Source of the DNA: Candidatus Gallimonas merdae
GTDB taxonomy: Bacteria > Bacillota > Clostridia > Christensenellales > Borkfalkiaceae
Length of the DNA: 64,000 nt
Assembly (NCBI GenBank): GCA_904419525.1
Contig: CAJFRT010000001.1
Coordinates: 90,518 to 154,517, forward strand
Direction: 5' to 3'
Under the pieces are notes generated by a model, which was not told the DNA's origin, searched no databases, and was given only the letters and a program-made list of their open reading frames with translations. A program made the position numbers and the translations under genes. This document shows, piece after piece, positions 38,579 to 47,720 of this stretch. Every line of letters starts with the position of its first letter. Positions within the stretch are counted from its first letter, which is position 1.

Positions 38579-40048
38579 TCATGATCCGATTTCAATGACT
38601 GCACCATGCAGCCGATAGGTGAAGATGTTCTCATTATCCCAGGAATTGTGTCCCGTGGAAACAATGACGCGCACCTCATCGGAGTCCGGAAGGAATCCGC
38701 GCTCATCGCGCACGATCCCGGGATTATGGTTGCGTTCCCATCCCGTATCGGACGGGCCGACATACCCTGCCATCTGCCAGACATAGGAGCCGCTCTGCAG
38801 CAAGCTGCATAATTCCTCGGGACTTTCCACGTTGTCCAGATAGGCAACCATGCAGTGCGAATTGACGCGTGTGATCGTCTCGTCGGCAGGATTCTTTTCA
38901 TTGGTCACGCCGCATACATAGAAGCGTTTTCCGATGGGATCGTAGGCAAAATCGGGAATGTTGATGTTGCATTTCTGTCCCGCAGAATTGACGATCCCGT
39001 TGTGCGTGATGCGCGTTGTGAACAGGCAGGTCGGATTGTCGAGATCGGAAAAAACCCAGTGCTGGATTCCCGTCCCCTGCAATGTGGACTGATAGAACAT
39101 GAGCACGTCGCCTTCGCCGTCCAGACTGATGAGTGCAGGCATTCCCGTGCCCCAATAGATGCTTGAAGTTCCCTGCATCTCCTCGTACTTCTTCTGTTCT
39201 TCCGCTTCGTCTCCGTTGTCATACCACGGTACGATGGGATTGAGAGAAGCAACTTTCACCCATGGGCCCTCCGGCGCATTGGCTACCGCAATGCCCGTCT
39301 CGTTCTTCTGGTAATCCTCCGTCGTACAGCCCAGATATGCCATGAGATAGGTATAGTCCGTTCCCTCATAGCGGAATTTTCCGCGGATCACGGCTGGGTC
39401 ACAGGTGTGACGGGAATCCCATGTGCCCTGCGTGGGTGCGAGCACGATCTGCTGTTCCGAAAACAGCCATTTGCCGTCTGCCTGCTTTACTCCTTTGCGA
39501 TATCCGATATGATCCATGATGACGCCGTCATCTTTATTGGTACAGTACCAGACGTGCATCACCTCTTCGCCGTCGACCGTCTCAGTCAGAATGGCCGGAC
39601 AGTAATTGAAGATCTTGCTGTCTGAAACGTCCGGGCCGAACAGAACGCTTTCAAAGTCCACCGCTTGGGGTCCCGTTTCTTCCTGTTCCCGTTCAAGCAG
39701 GACAGATATGCCGTCATACTGCGTTCGCAGGCCGTCTCCCTCCTTTGTATAGGTAAAGGTATCTTCCCGGTATGTCTCTGTCACCGTCGTACCGTCAAAG
39801 GTATATGTTGAATTGCGCGTTTCTATGGAGCCGAGATATCCGATGACGACACGCAGGTTTCCGTCCTCAGAAAATGTAGCCGTATAGGTCTGGAAATCGC
39901 CGGTACAGTCAACGCCGTCCAAAGTGGCGGAAGCCAGCTGAAAAGTTCCTGTCAGGGACTGTGTGGTCTGCGAAGCACATGCTGCCACAGGCAGAACGCA
40001 GGCTGCCGCAAAACCCGCGGCAAAAACAGCTGCCATTGTCTTTTTCAT
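38579..40048 (-). CDS. secreted lipoprotein, glycosidase-like beta-propeller family, paralog 1
   Basis: Lipobox VAAC; FNYCPAILTETVDGEEVMHVWYCTNKDDGVIMDHIGYRKG, HTCDPAVIRGKFRYEGTDYTYLMAYLG, GIAVANAPEGPWVKV. Confidence 0.65.
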   Translation of the reverse strand: MKKTMAAVFAAGFAAACVLPVAACASQTTQSLTGTFQLASATLDGVDCTGDFQTYTATFSEDGNLRVVIGYLGSIETRNSTYTFDGTTVTETYREDTFTYTKEGDGLRTQYDGISVLLEREQEETGPQAVDFESVLFGPDVSDSKIFNYCPAILTETVDGEEVMHVWYCTNKDDGVIMDHIGYRKGVKQADGKWLFSEQQIVLAPTQGTWDSRHTCDPAVIRGKFRYEGTDYTYLMAYLGCTTEDYQKNETGIAVANAPEGPWVKVASLNPIVPWYDNGDEAEEQKKYEEMQGTSSIYWGTGMPALISLDGEGDVLMFYQSTLQGTGIQHWVFSDLDNPTCLFTTRITHNGIVNSAGQKCNINIPDFAYDPIGKRFYVCGVTNEKNPADETITRVNSHCMVAYLDNVESPEELCSLLQSGSYVWQMAGYVGPSDTGWERNHNPGIVRDERGFLPDSDEVRVIVSTGHNSWDNENIFTYRLHGAVIEIGS

Positions 40049-40057
40049 CTGATCACC

Positions 40058-41575
40058 TCAGCGAATGGTAAATTCTATCCCGTGGATCCGATAAGTATGC
40101 AGAGACGGCCACTGTCCGTCCATATTCCAATCGGGGAAATCGGTCGCCAGCTGTGCAGCCGTATAGAGCACCGGAACGCGGTACGGATCGATCAGGTTGC
40201 CCTTACCGTCCTTGATGATGCCCGCATTGTGATTGCGCGCATGTCCTGTTCCCGTATCGAGTGCGGCAAATCTGTTCCAGACATACGGCTCATCGCCGAA
40301 CAGCAGATCAAAATCGTCACCGACCTCGAGATAGAGCAGCGTATTGCTCCCCGTGATCCAGCTGACGCCGCCGTCCGTCGGATAAGGGAAGTCCTCCTTG
40401 ATGCAGTACAGCCTTCCGCGCGCGGGATCATAGGCAAAATCGGCATTATTGATGCAGTCGGCAGAGCCGCTCGCATTGGTCACGCCGCGTTCGCGAAGCT
40501 CCGCTTTCCGAAGCATCTCCGGAGCATCAAGATCGGAAAGATCCCACTCCTCCACGACCGTACATGTCTTTGCCGCTCCCATGGCATAAAAGAGAAGTAC
40601 TTTCCCGGCGCCGTCCGAACTGACAAGGGAAGGCTGGCCGAAGCCCCATGCCGTTTCGCTGTAATGTTCCGACTCATAAAAATTCGCAATGGGATTGAGT
40701 GATTCCACTTTCACCCAGGGACCTTCGGGAGATTTCGCAACGGCGATCCCCACCTCATTGCGGGTGTTATCGCTTGTTTCACAGCCAAGATAGGCCATGA
40801 GCCAGGAATAGTCCTCGCCACCCATGCGGAATGTCCCGCGGATCACGCTCGGGTCACACACATGGCGGCTGTCCCATTCGCCGTTTGCCCCATGTTCGAG
40901 CACAAGCTTTTTTTCGGTAAACTCCCATTTCCCGTCCGCATGGAGCGTTCCCTTGCGGTATGCAACATAGTCGGTGACATTCCCGCTGTCCTTGTTGCTG
41001 CAATACCAGACGTGCATCGTATCGTTTCCTTCCATGACCGCCGTCGGGCAATAATTATAGAAGTTTTCGCTCTTATCCTCGCCGAACAGTTCGTCAGTGA
41101 AACTGACTCCGCCGCCTTCCCCGGCGGGAAGAGCATAATTTTCATCATACGTGTAGCGCATCGTCACATCCTGCCTGTCAATTTTTCCGGAAAACGTAAG
41201 CGTTTTTCCGGAAGCATCATAAACAAACTCATATTCCCGCACGCCGATCACAAGTACGATCCCGTCGTCTGTCTTTTCGACCGTTCCCTCGCGCTCGCTC
41301 CTGCCCGTGTAATCCGTTTCATACCAGACAGCCTCTTCGTCGGACAAATGCAGGCAGTTGAACAGGTATCCGTCTGTGGTATCATATCCTTCAACCGTCT
41401 TTTGCGAAAGCACATAATATCCGTCCTGGATACCTTCCTGCTGCGTATCGCCGCCCGGCCGGTCCCCGGACGGATCCGAGCCGCCTTCACTGCACGCCGT
41501 AAACGCAGCAAGCGGAATGCTCATCGCGCAGATGCATGCAAACGCCGCCACACGCGAAACAAAACGTTTTGTCAT
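40058..41575 (-). CDS. secreted lipoprotein, glycosidase-like beta-propeller family, paralog 2
   Basis: YNYCPTAVMEGNDTMHVWYCSNKDSGNVTDYVAYRKG, HVCDPSVIRGTFRMGGEDYSWLMAYLG, GIAVAKSPEGPWVKV; close relative of 38579..40048. Confidence 0.65.
   Translation of the reverse strand: MTKRFVSRVAAFACICAMSIPLAAFTACSEGGSDPSGDRPGGDTQQEGIQDGYYVLSQKTVEGYDTTDGYLFNCLHLSDEEAVWYETDYTGRSEREGTVEKTDDGIVLVIGVREYEFVYDASGKTLTFSGKIDRQDVTMRYTYDENYALPAGEGGGVSFTDELFGEDKSENFYNYCPTAVMEGNDTMHVWYCSNKDSGNVTDYVAYRKGTLHADGKWEFTEKKLVLEHGANGEWDSRHVCDPSVIRGTFRMGGEDYSWLMAYLGCETSDNTRNEVGIAVAKSPEGPWVKVESLNPIANFYESEHYSETAWGFGQPSLVSSDGAGKVLLFYAMGAAKTCTVVEEWDLSDLDAPEMLRKAELRERGVTNASGSADCINNADFAYDPARGRLYCIKEDFPYPTDGGVSWITGSNTLLYLEVGDDFDLLFGDEPYVWNRFAALDTGTGHARNHNAGIIKDGKGNLIDPYRVPVLYTAAQLATDFPDWNMDGQWPSLHTYRIHGIEFTIR
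41559..41572. promoter_or_regulatory. LacI-type operator-like palindrome ACAAAACGTTTTGT inside codons 2-6 of paralog 2
   Basis: Perfect 14-bp palindrome sharing AAAACGTTTT with the site at 51933-51944. Confidence 0.35.
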
Positions 41576-41629
41576 AACCCCTCCTGTTGCATGCGGGCGC
41601 GGATATTCCGCGCCCGCCGCGCAGTGCCG

Positions 41630-42790
41630 TCACTGATAGTCGATCTCAAATGTCATCAGATTCTGCGTAAACAGATAGTCGTCCGTATCCGCCTCAAGCA
41701 TGCAGACATTATAGATAATCTCCGCGCCCGAGGCCCCGTCCGTGTGTCCGTAGGCGTCCGAAACGATGCACGCACCGTAGAGCCGCTCATACATGCCGTC
41801 CGGCGTATCGGTATTGTCCCATGTGCGGATCCCCGCCCAACCTTCGCCGAGATCGGTCGTATAGAGCTCTTCTTCCGCAATGGAGAGAAGCTGGATACGC
41901 CTTGCAAAGGCAGGCGCCTGCGAAGGCGTGGGCGAATAGTCTTTCACCGCATAGAACGTTCCGCCCGTCGCATCGTATGCAAAATCTGCATTGGGGAACA
42001 TCGCCACCGTGTCGCCGCCCGCGATCTCGCCGTTGTTGGGCACCATTGCCTCACCCGAAAGGACGGGCGCGTCCAGATCGGAAGCATCGATATCCACGAA
42101 CTTGGCAAAATGGCCGTACGAATCGGCAAACGTATAGAACAGGCGGATCCCGCTCTCTTTATCGTAATTGACCAGCGACGGCGCGTAATTCCCGACCGCT
42201 GTTGCCGCACTGCCCGTATTTGCTTCGTCAAATGCGATGATGGGCTGTGTGCCGACTTTCGTCCATGCCCCGTCGGGCGACTGCGCAACGGCGAGCCCGA
42301 TCGAGAACTGCGTCTCACCGGCCTGCGACGTACCGCAATAAGCCATCAGCCAGCCGTACTCCGTGTCGCCGTATTCAAACGAACCCTTGACCACGGATGC
42401 AGACCCGATGTATTCATCCCAGCTTCCGTCGCCTCCGCGAAGAGCGATCGTCTCCTCTCCGTAAGCCCAGCCCTTGTCTGCGCCCTCTTCAAAAACCGCC
42501 TTGCGCACGGCGATCACATTATCCTCTTCGCCGGAAGTCTCGTTGGTCGTATAGAAGAGCCAGCGCGTTCCGTCATCTTCAAACAGATCGGAGTTATTGA
42601 TGTAGTGACCGCGTTCGGCAACGGGAAGCCCATAGACAGTTGTCTCGCCGCCGGGATTCTCCCCGCCGGGATTTTCTCCGCCCGGGTTCTCTCCTCCCGG
42701 CCCGTCGGACGGCGCACATGCCGCCATCGTCCCGATCGCGATGCTCATGGCAAGCGCATAGAAAATTGCAAGCAGATTTTTCTTTTTCAT
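41630..42790 (-). CDS. secreted lipoprotein, glycosidase-like beta-propeller family, paralog 3 (shorter)
   Basis: MAAC lipobox, (GGENP)n linker, ASVVKGSFEYGDTEYGWLMAYCGTSQ, GLAVAQSPDGAWTKV. Confidence 0.6.
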   Translation of the reverse strand: MKKKNLLAIFYALAMSIAIGTMAACAPSDGPGGENPGGENPGGENPGGETTVYGLPVAERGHYINNSDLFEDDGTRWLFYTTNETSGEEDNVIAVRKAVFEEGADKGWAYGEETIALRGGDGSWDEYIGSASVVKGSFEYGDTEYGWLMAYCGTSQAGETQFSIGLAVAQSPDGAWTKVGTQPIIAFDEANTGSAATAVGNYAPSLVNYDKESGIRLFYTFADSYGHFAKFVDIDASDLDAPVLSGEAMVPNNGEIAGGDTVAMFPNADFAYDATGGTFYAVKDYSPTPSQAPAFARRIQLLSIAEEELYTTDLGEGWAGIRTWDNTDTPDGMYERLYGACIVSDAYGHTDGASGAEIIYNVCMLEADTDDYLFTQNLMTFEIDYQ

Positions 42791-42804
42791 ATCATTTTTC
42801 CTCC

Positions 42805-44865
42805 TCAGATGAGTCCCAGAAGCTCGGGGATCGTCTTTCCGCCTGCGTCCACAAACGAAGACGAGAACTGCGGCGTGGTAGTATAAGCGCCGATGTTGTT
42901 GATGCTGAACGACTGGTTGAGATAGCTTGCCGCGGAAACCGAAATGCCGAGATAGGCAACGACGGAACCCTCGCCCATAAACTCTTCTTTGGATACGCCG
43001 CTCGACCAGCTTGCGCGCTCAAATGCCGAGAACGGAATGCGCACCCAACCTTCAAACCCCGCGGGAAGCGTCGCCGTGGGACGGGTCATATAGATGGTTG
43101 TTTTGCCCGTATTGACATCATACAGCCAATAGCGGTTGCCCTGCAGAATATTGAATCTGGAACGCGCTCCGCTTGCGACTTTGCAGTCGATTTCAAAGTT
43201 GAAAGACACTTCGGCATCGCTGTCATTGCGCGCCCAGAAGGATACGCCCTTCCTGTTCGCCCAGTCAATATCCTCGCCGTCGGAGAGCGTGAACGCCGTG
43301 TATCCGTCGCCCGTGATGCCGGTCGCCGTGAGCTGCATTGCATCTTCGTCGTAAGAATCTTTGACCACTTTCAGGGAACCGTAGGAACCGTTGATCAGCA
43401 CATTACCGGTCGTGCCGCCTTCTTCGCTGAAAGAAGAATCCGTCTTCCCTTCGCCCTTAATATCGATCGTTGCGTCTCCCATCGTCTCGCGGACGGCATC
43501 AGCCTCAATGAAAGAGAGCGAACCACGGTTTGCTTCAAGGTCGCTTGTCACGGCGAATTTGTCGGATTTGTCGGACGAAAGGTCGAGAAGTTTGGTGAAC
43601 GTTCCGCTGCCGGCCTCGCCTGTATACAGACCGATCTCGCCGATCATGATCCGATAGTTGTAGTTATACTGTGAGTTGGTCGTAAGGACAAGCGTGTCGA
43701 TTGCCGTAAGGTCGCGGTTTGCCACCTCTCCGGACTGCCATGCCATGGAATCCATGGGAATGATCATTGCGCCCAACTTATTAGCGCCGGGCGCCGTAAC
43801 CGCCCCGTTGGTGACATTTGCCGCCTTTACACTTGCAGCGTCATTTTCCCCCATGAAATAGACGGGTTTCCCGTCCGCCTCGGCAGCTCCGACCGAATAG
43901 CGCGCTCCCTTATTTTCCAGCCCGAACGTAATGCCGGGAGCGCTGACCATCCCGTAATACTGAATGATCAGATAGCTCGCTTCGGAAAAATCGACGGTCG
44001 CCTGATCGAATTTGACCGTAAGCGTCTGCCAGTTCTGGGAAGAATCTCCATTGACGGGTCCCTGCCAGACAGCTGCCCATGTATCCGCTTCTTCACCCGT
44101 GCGGAACGGATATGCCATTTCGGGGGGCTCGGGTTCCACAATCCCGGATTCCGAAGGCATTTTCATACAGTCAGGATTGACGGAATCCACATGATATTTG
44201 CTCTTTGCACGCTCTGCCTGTGAACAATCCGCAAGTTTTCTTATGGCAGTCGCATCGGGTTCCCCTTCGTAGATTCCGACGTCACCGACGGAAATCTTCC
44301 ATCCTGCGTGATATTGCGAATTATGTGTAAAGTATACGGAATTGATCTTCGTCAGATCACCCGTTTTGCCCTCCTGCCAGCTCAGCTGGTCCATCGGAAG
44401 GAGCAACGTCCCGCTCATACCCTGTTTGAACGCAAGCTCCGTGTTGAGCATCGACATCTCCTGGATCGTGCCGTCCTCCGAAAGGAAATATGCCTTGTTT
44501 CCGTCGGTCACCGTCATGTAGCGATTTCTGCTTGCATCATGAATACCAACCGTGAATCCGGGATTTCCCTGTTCGATCCGCATCTGGATCGCGACATATT
44601 TCGCCTTCGAAAAATCCGCAGTCGCATCATCGAGAAACACCTGGATAAATTCCCAATGCAGATCCTGCGTCGTTTCGCTCACGCCCGTAAATGTCGGTGC
44701 GTACCGAAACGCCTCTTCCCTCGTCTCAAACGGATACGTCATCTGCGTGGAAGTATCCAGCGCATTTCCGTCCACCGTTACAGCGGGAAACGCCGCGCAG
44801 ATCCCGCTCAGTGCAATTCCGGCCCCGAGCATGAGAGCAAGCGCTTTTGTTCTTGTCTTTGTCAT
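42805..44865 (-). CDS. secreted multidomain protein with internally repeated carbohydrate-binding-like domains
   Basis: Signal peptide; repeats starting TYPFETREEAFRYAPTF and AYPFRTGEEADTWAAVW share ...TVDFSEA/ATADFSKAKY..IIPMDSMAWQSG/LLPMDQLSWQEG..TNSQYN/THNSQYH..IGEIGLY/VGDVGIY. Confidence 0.6.
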   Translation of the reverse strand: MTKTRTKALALMLGAGIALSGICAAFPAVTVDGNALDTSTQMTYPFETREEAFRYAPTFTGVSETTQDLHWEFIQVFLDDATADFSKAKYVAIQMRIEQGNPGFTVGIHDASRNRYMTVTDGNKAYFLSEDGTIQEMSMLNTELAFKQGMSGTLLLPMDQLSWQEGKTGDLTKINSVYFTHNSQYHAGWKISVGDVGIYEGEPDATAIRKLADCSQAERAKSKYHVDSVNPDCMKMPSESGIVEPEPPEMAYPFRTGEEADTWAAVWQGPVNGDSSQNWQTLTVKFDQATVDFSEASYLIIQYYGMVSAPGITFGLENKGARYSVGAAEADGKPVYFMGENDAASVKAANVTNGAVTAPGANKLGAMIIPMDSMAWQSGEVANRDLTAIDTLVLTTNSQYNYNYRIMIGEIGLYTGEAGSGTFTKLLDLSSDKSDKFAVTSDLEANRGSLSFIEADAVRETMGDATIDIKGEGKTDSSFSEEGGTTGNVLINGSYGSLKVVKDSYDEDAMQLTATGITGDGYTAFTLSDGEDIDWANRKGVSFWARNDSDAEVSFNFEIDCKVASGARSRFNILQGNRYWLYDVNTGKTTIYMTRPTATLPAGFEGWVRIPFSAFERASWSSGVSKEEFMGEGSVVAYLGISVSAASYLNQSFSINNIGAYTTTPQFSSSFVDAGGKTIPELLGLI

Positions 44866-44909
44866 CTTGTTACCTCCATTATCATATTCCCGGGCCATGC
44901 CCGATTTTT

Positions 44910-45806
44910 TCAACAGCCGAGACGCGATTCAAGCCAGTCATAGAAGGCTTTTTTGTCGACGTCTACGGCAATGTTTGCGGGAAAATATCCCGCCTGCGGC
45001 GAGCGCTGTACAAAAAACGCACCGCGCTCCTGTTCCAGATCGGCCCGGACATACATCGTCTCAAAGCGGCAGAGCGGCCGGAAAGCACTTGCCACGGCGA
45101 GCGGATCGTGCATGACGCTCTTTTCAAACCCGAAATGCTTGAACCAACGGTCAAACCACAGCGACAAGAGCCGGTTGGTTTCCCGTTCCGACGACGCGAC
45201 CCGTTCCAGAAGCCCGTCTTCCAGAGTACAGCGCAGCGTCACATCCAGTCCGACCGCATAGAGAGGGATCCCGCTCGAATAGACGGTCTGTGCCGCTTCC
45301 GGATCGCAAAGAATATTCCACTCAGGTTCCGTGTGCAGAAAACTTCCCCCCATCGTATAGATGGCGCCGACGGACTTCATCTCATCGGGGAAACGTTCGA
45401 TCGCCCGTGCAAGATTTGTCAGCGGACCGACCGCAAAGATCACAAGCTCTTTTTTCCACCGCTTTGCGCTCGCCGCCAGAAACTCGGCCGCGCCCGTATG
45501 TACCGGAAAGGAACGGTAATCCTCGCTCCACTGACAGACGTTTTCCCGTTCGGGCGAAGCGCCGTTCTCCCATGCAAAGGGCCGGATCTTCTCTTTGATG
45601 GGAATGCACTCCCCCGCAAAGACGGGAACATCCGTTCTGCCCGCGGCAAGCAGAAGTTTTTGCACAAGCTGTGCGCGCTGTGCCGTATTCCGATAGACAG
45701 TCGTGACGCCGAGCAGTTCCGCCTCCGGTTCGGCGGCGAGCGAAGCAAGCGCAAACGCATCGTCGATGTCGTCGCCGATATCCGTATCAAAAATGACCTT
45801 TTTCAT
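44910..45806 (-). CDS. inosine-uridine preferring nucleoside hydrolase
   Basis: KKVIFDTDIGDDIDDAFALASL Ca-binding motif, VIFAVGPLTNLARAI. Confidence 0.92.
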   Translation of the reverse strand: MKKVIFDTDIGDDIDDAFALASLAAEPEAELLGVTTVYRNTAQRAQLVQKLLLAAGRTDVPVFAGECIPIKEKIRPFAWENGASPERENVCQWSEDYRSFPVHTGAAEFLAASAKRWKKELVIFAVGPLTNLARAIERFPDEMKSVGAIYTMGGSFLHTEPEWNILCDPEAAQTVYSSGIPLYAVGLDVTLRCTLEDGLLERVASSERETNRLLSLWFDRWFKHFGFEKSVMHDPLAVASAFRPLCRFETMYVRADLEQERGAFFVQRSPQAGYFPANIAVDVDKKAFYDWLESRLGC

Positions 45807-45823
45807 ACCTCTCCCTTCCGCCG

Positions 45824-47698
45824 TCAATAGGTGCGGTACAATGAAAGATCGCCATTGGGCTGCGTTCTGTCAAGCGGATTGACGTACCCTTCCTGCCATG
45901 CCGGCCATGCGACGGTGATCCCGAGTTTTTCCTTTGTTGCCTGATACGCTTCCGAATTGAGTTCGATGACCAAAGCGAGATTGCGTTTTTCGAGCAGTTC
46001 CACCGTCTGCCGATAGATCTGTTCCGCTTCGGAACGGGAAGTCGCCTGCAGAATTTTGGTCGTCTGCTGACCGATCAGCGCATTGATCCGCGTCAGAGCA
46101 TTGTTGTAGTCCTGGAATCTGTCGTCCGTAGCGTCCACCACAAAGTGCGTTGCGTTATAGTCATAGGCATAGACCGAGAGCGGCCGCTTCAGATTGGCAC
46201 GGAATACTTCGGCCTCCGTCTTGCCGTGATTCGTCCGGGGCTGAACATTGTCGTAATACTGATAATTGAGCAGCAGATCCACCGTCATCAGGCCAAGATT
46301 CGCCGCGCCCTGCGTTCCCTTGAGTTCCAGGTAATCCTCGGTATAGGCGATTTTCGGCTCTTCCTCGTCCGTCCAGTTCCAGGTTTCTCCCTCGACCCCG
46401 AAGCAGACCAGCCGCTGACCTTCGTCGCTCGAAAGATAGTCAAACAGTTTGATGACGAGATCGGGGCGTTCGCAGTCGGTCGTGATCATGTTCATCAGAT
46501 ACCCGTAGCCGCGGATATCTGCCAGCACAGGCGCATCGCCGTCCGAATTGGTGATGTACATGCTGACATATTCATAGCCGCCGTCCTTGGCCGTGGCGAA
46601 ATGCATCTGATAGTCCTGCGGGGTGGCAAGCGTCGCAAACGCCTTTCCGCCCGCGATCACGCTTCCGACGCCGTCATACGTCTGCGTGAAGTTATCGCGT
46701 GAAATGAGCGTGTTTCCGTTCGCACGCGTTGAGCAAAGATCGTTGAGCCAGTACAGCATCTCGGCGTACTCTTCCTGCGTAAAGCGGTATTCATATTTCC
46801 CGTCGCGCGTTTCAAACGGGATCGCAAAGAACTGTGCCAGCCATTCCAGAGACGCATTGCCCTGATCCGTGAACTGCGAAAGCTGCAGCGCCGTTGTGAT
46901 CTGTCCGTTTCCGGTGCCGTAATAATTGGACATCGCCCAGGTCGCAGCCGCCTTGAAGCCCTCGGGCGTAGTGATATACCCCTGCCACTCGACACTCTTG
47001 GTCGAACCGTCGAGCGCTTCGTACGAAATCATTCCGTTTGAATCTGCCAGTGTCTCGGCATGCGCCTGCCATGCATCGAACAGGTCTTTTCTGACCATCA
47101 TTCCGCCGTTGGGCTGGAGCTGTTCGCCCTCGGGGATATCCTCATAGCTGTAATAATGATTGGGAATGCCGTATGTCTTATTGTTTCCATAGGCCCACCA
47201 GTCCATGACGTCTTCGGGCAGATGATCGTAGAGCGTGGGCGCCCATTTGTCGGCAAGCGTGTTGATATCATAGACATATCCCTGCTGCGCAAGCGATGCA
47301 AGGGTCTGCGTCTTGGAAGTGGTGGTCGAGATCACGTCCGGCAGATCGCCGCCGGCGATCATCGTGGACAGCTTCTGCCCGTCGTCCTGGACAGGCGTTG
47401 TAAAATGAATGGAAATGCCGGTGTCTTCCTTGATTTTACGAAGGACATCGTTCTCGGCAGGAATGGGCCAGCTGGACACGTCGACATACCACTCGATCGT
47501 CATATCGTTGTCCTCGGGGATATATTCCCAGCTGTTCTTGTCGGACGGTGTCTCCTCAAAATCGGGATAAGTGAGCTCCGCCATGCCGTCTTCGCCGATC
47601 GGCGGCATCGTCTCGCCGTTGCATGCCGCCATGGGAAGCACAAACGATCCCGCGCAGACGGCCGTCAGAAAGCCCGCAAATAATTTTTTTCCTTTCAT
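45824..47698 (-). CDS. extracellular solute-binding lipoprotein of a carbohydrate ABC importer
   Basis: Lipobox MAAC; LplA-like layout, IKEDTGISIHFTTPVQDDGQKLSTMIAGGDLPDVIS. Confidence 0.88.
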   Translation of the reverse strand: MKGKKLFAGFLTAVCAGSFVLPMAACNGETMPPIGEDGMAELTYPDFEETPSDKNSWEYIPEDNDMTIEWYVDVSSWPIPAENDVLRKIKEDTGISIHFTTPVQDDGQKLSTMIAGGDLPDVISTTTSKTQTLASLAQQGYVYDINTLADKWAPTLYDHLPEDVMDWWAYGNNKTYGIPNHYYSYEDIPEGEQLQPNGGMMVRKDLFDAWQAHAETLADSNGMISYEALDGSTKSVEWQGYITTPEGFKAAATWAMSNYYGTGNGQITTALQLSQFTDQGNASLEWLAQFFAIPFETRDGKYEYRFTQEEYAEMLYWLNDLCSTRANGNTLISRDNFTQTYDGVGSVIAGGKAFATLATPQDYQMHFATAKDGGYEYVSMYITNSDGDAPVLADIRGYGYLMNMITTDCERPDLVIKLFDYLSSDEGQRLVCFGVEGETWNWTDEEEPKIAYTEDYLELKGTQGAANLGLMTVDLLLNYQYYDNVQPRTNHGKTEAEVFRANLKRPLSVYAYDYNATHFVVDATDDRFQDYNNALTRINALIGQQTTKILQATSRSEAEQIYRQTVELLEKRNLALVIELNSEAYQATKEKLGITVAWPAWQEGYVNPLDRTQPNGDLSLYRTY

Positions 47699-47720
47699 AT
47701 TGTTCCTCCTGTATTTTCGT

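Noticed and set aside
42650-42705. Tandem GGENP-coding repeat as a VNTR/phase-variable tract
   Set aside because: Only three or four copies with synonymous differences between them; more likely an ordinary flexible linker after a lipobox
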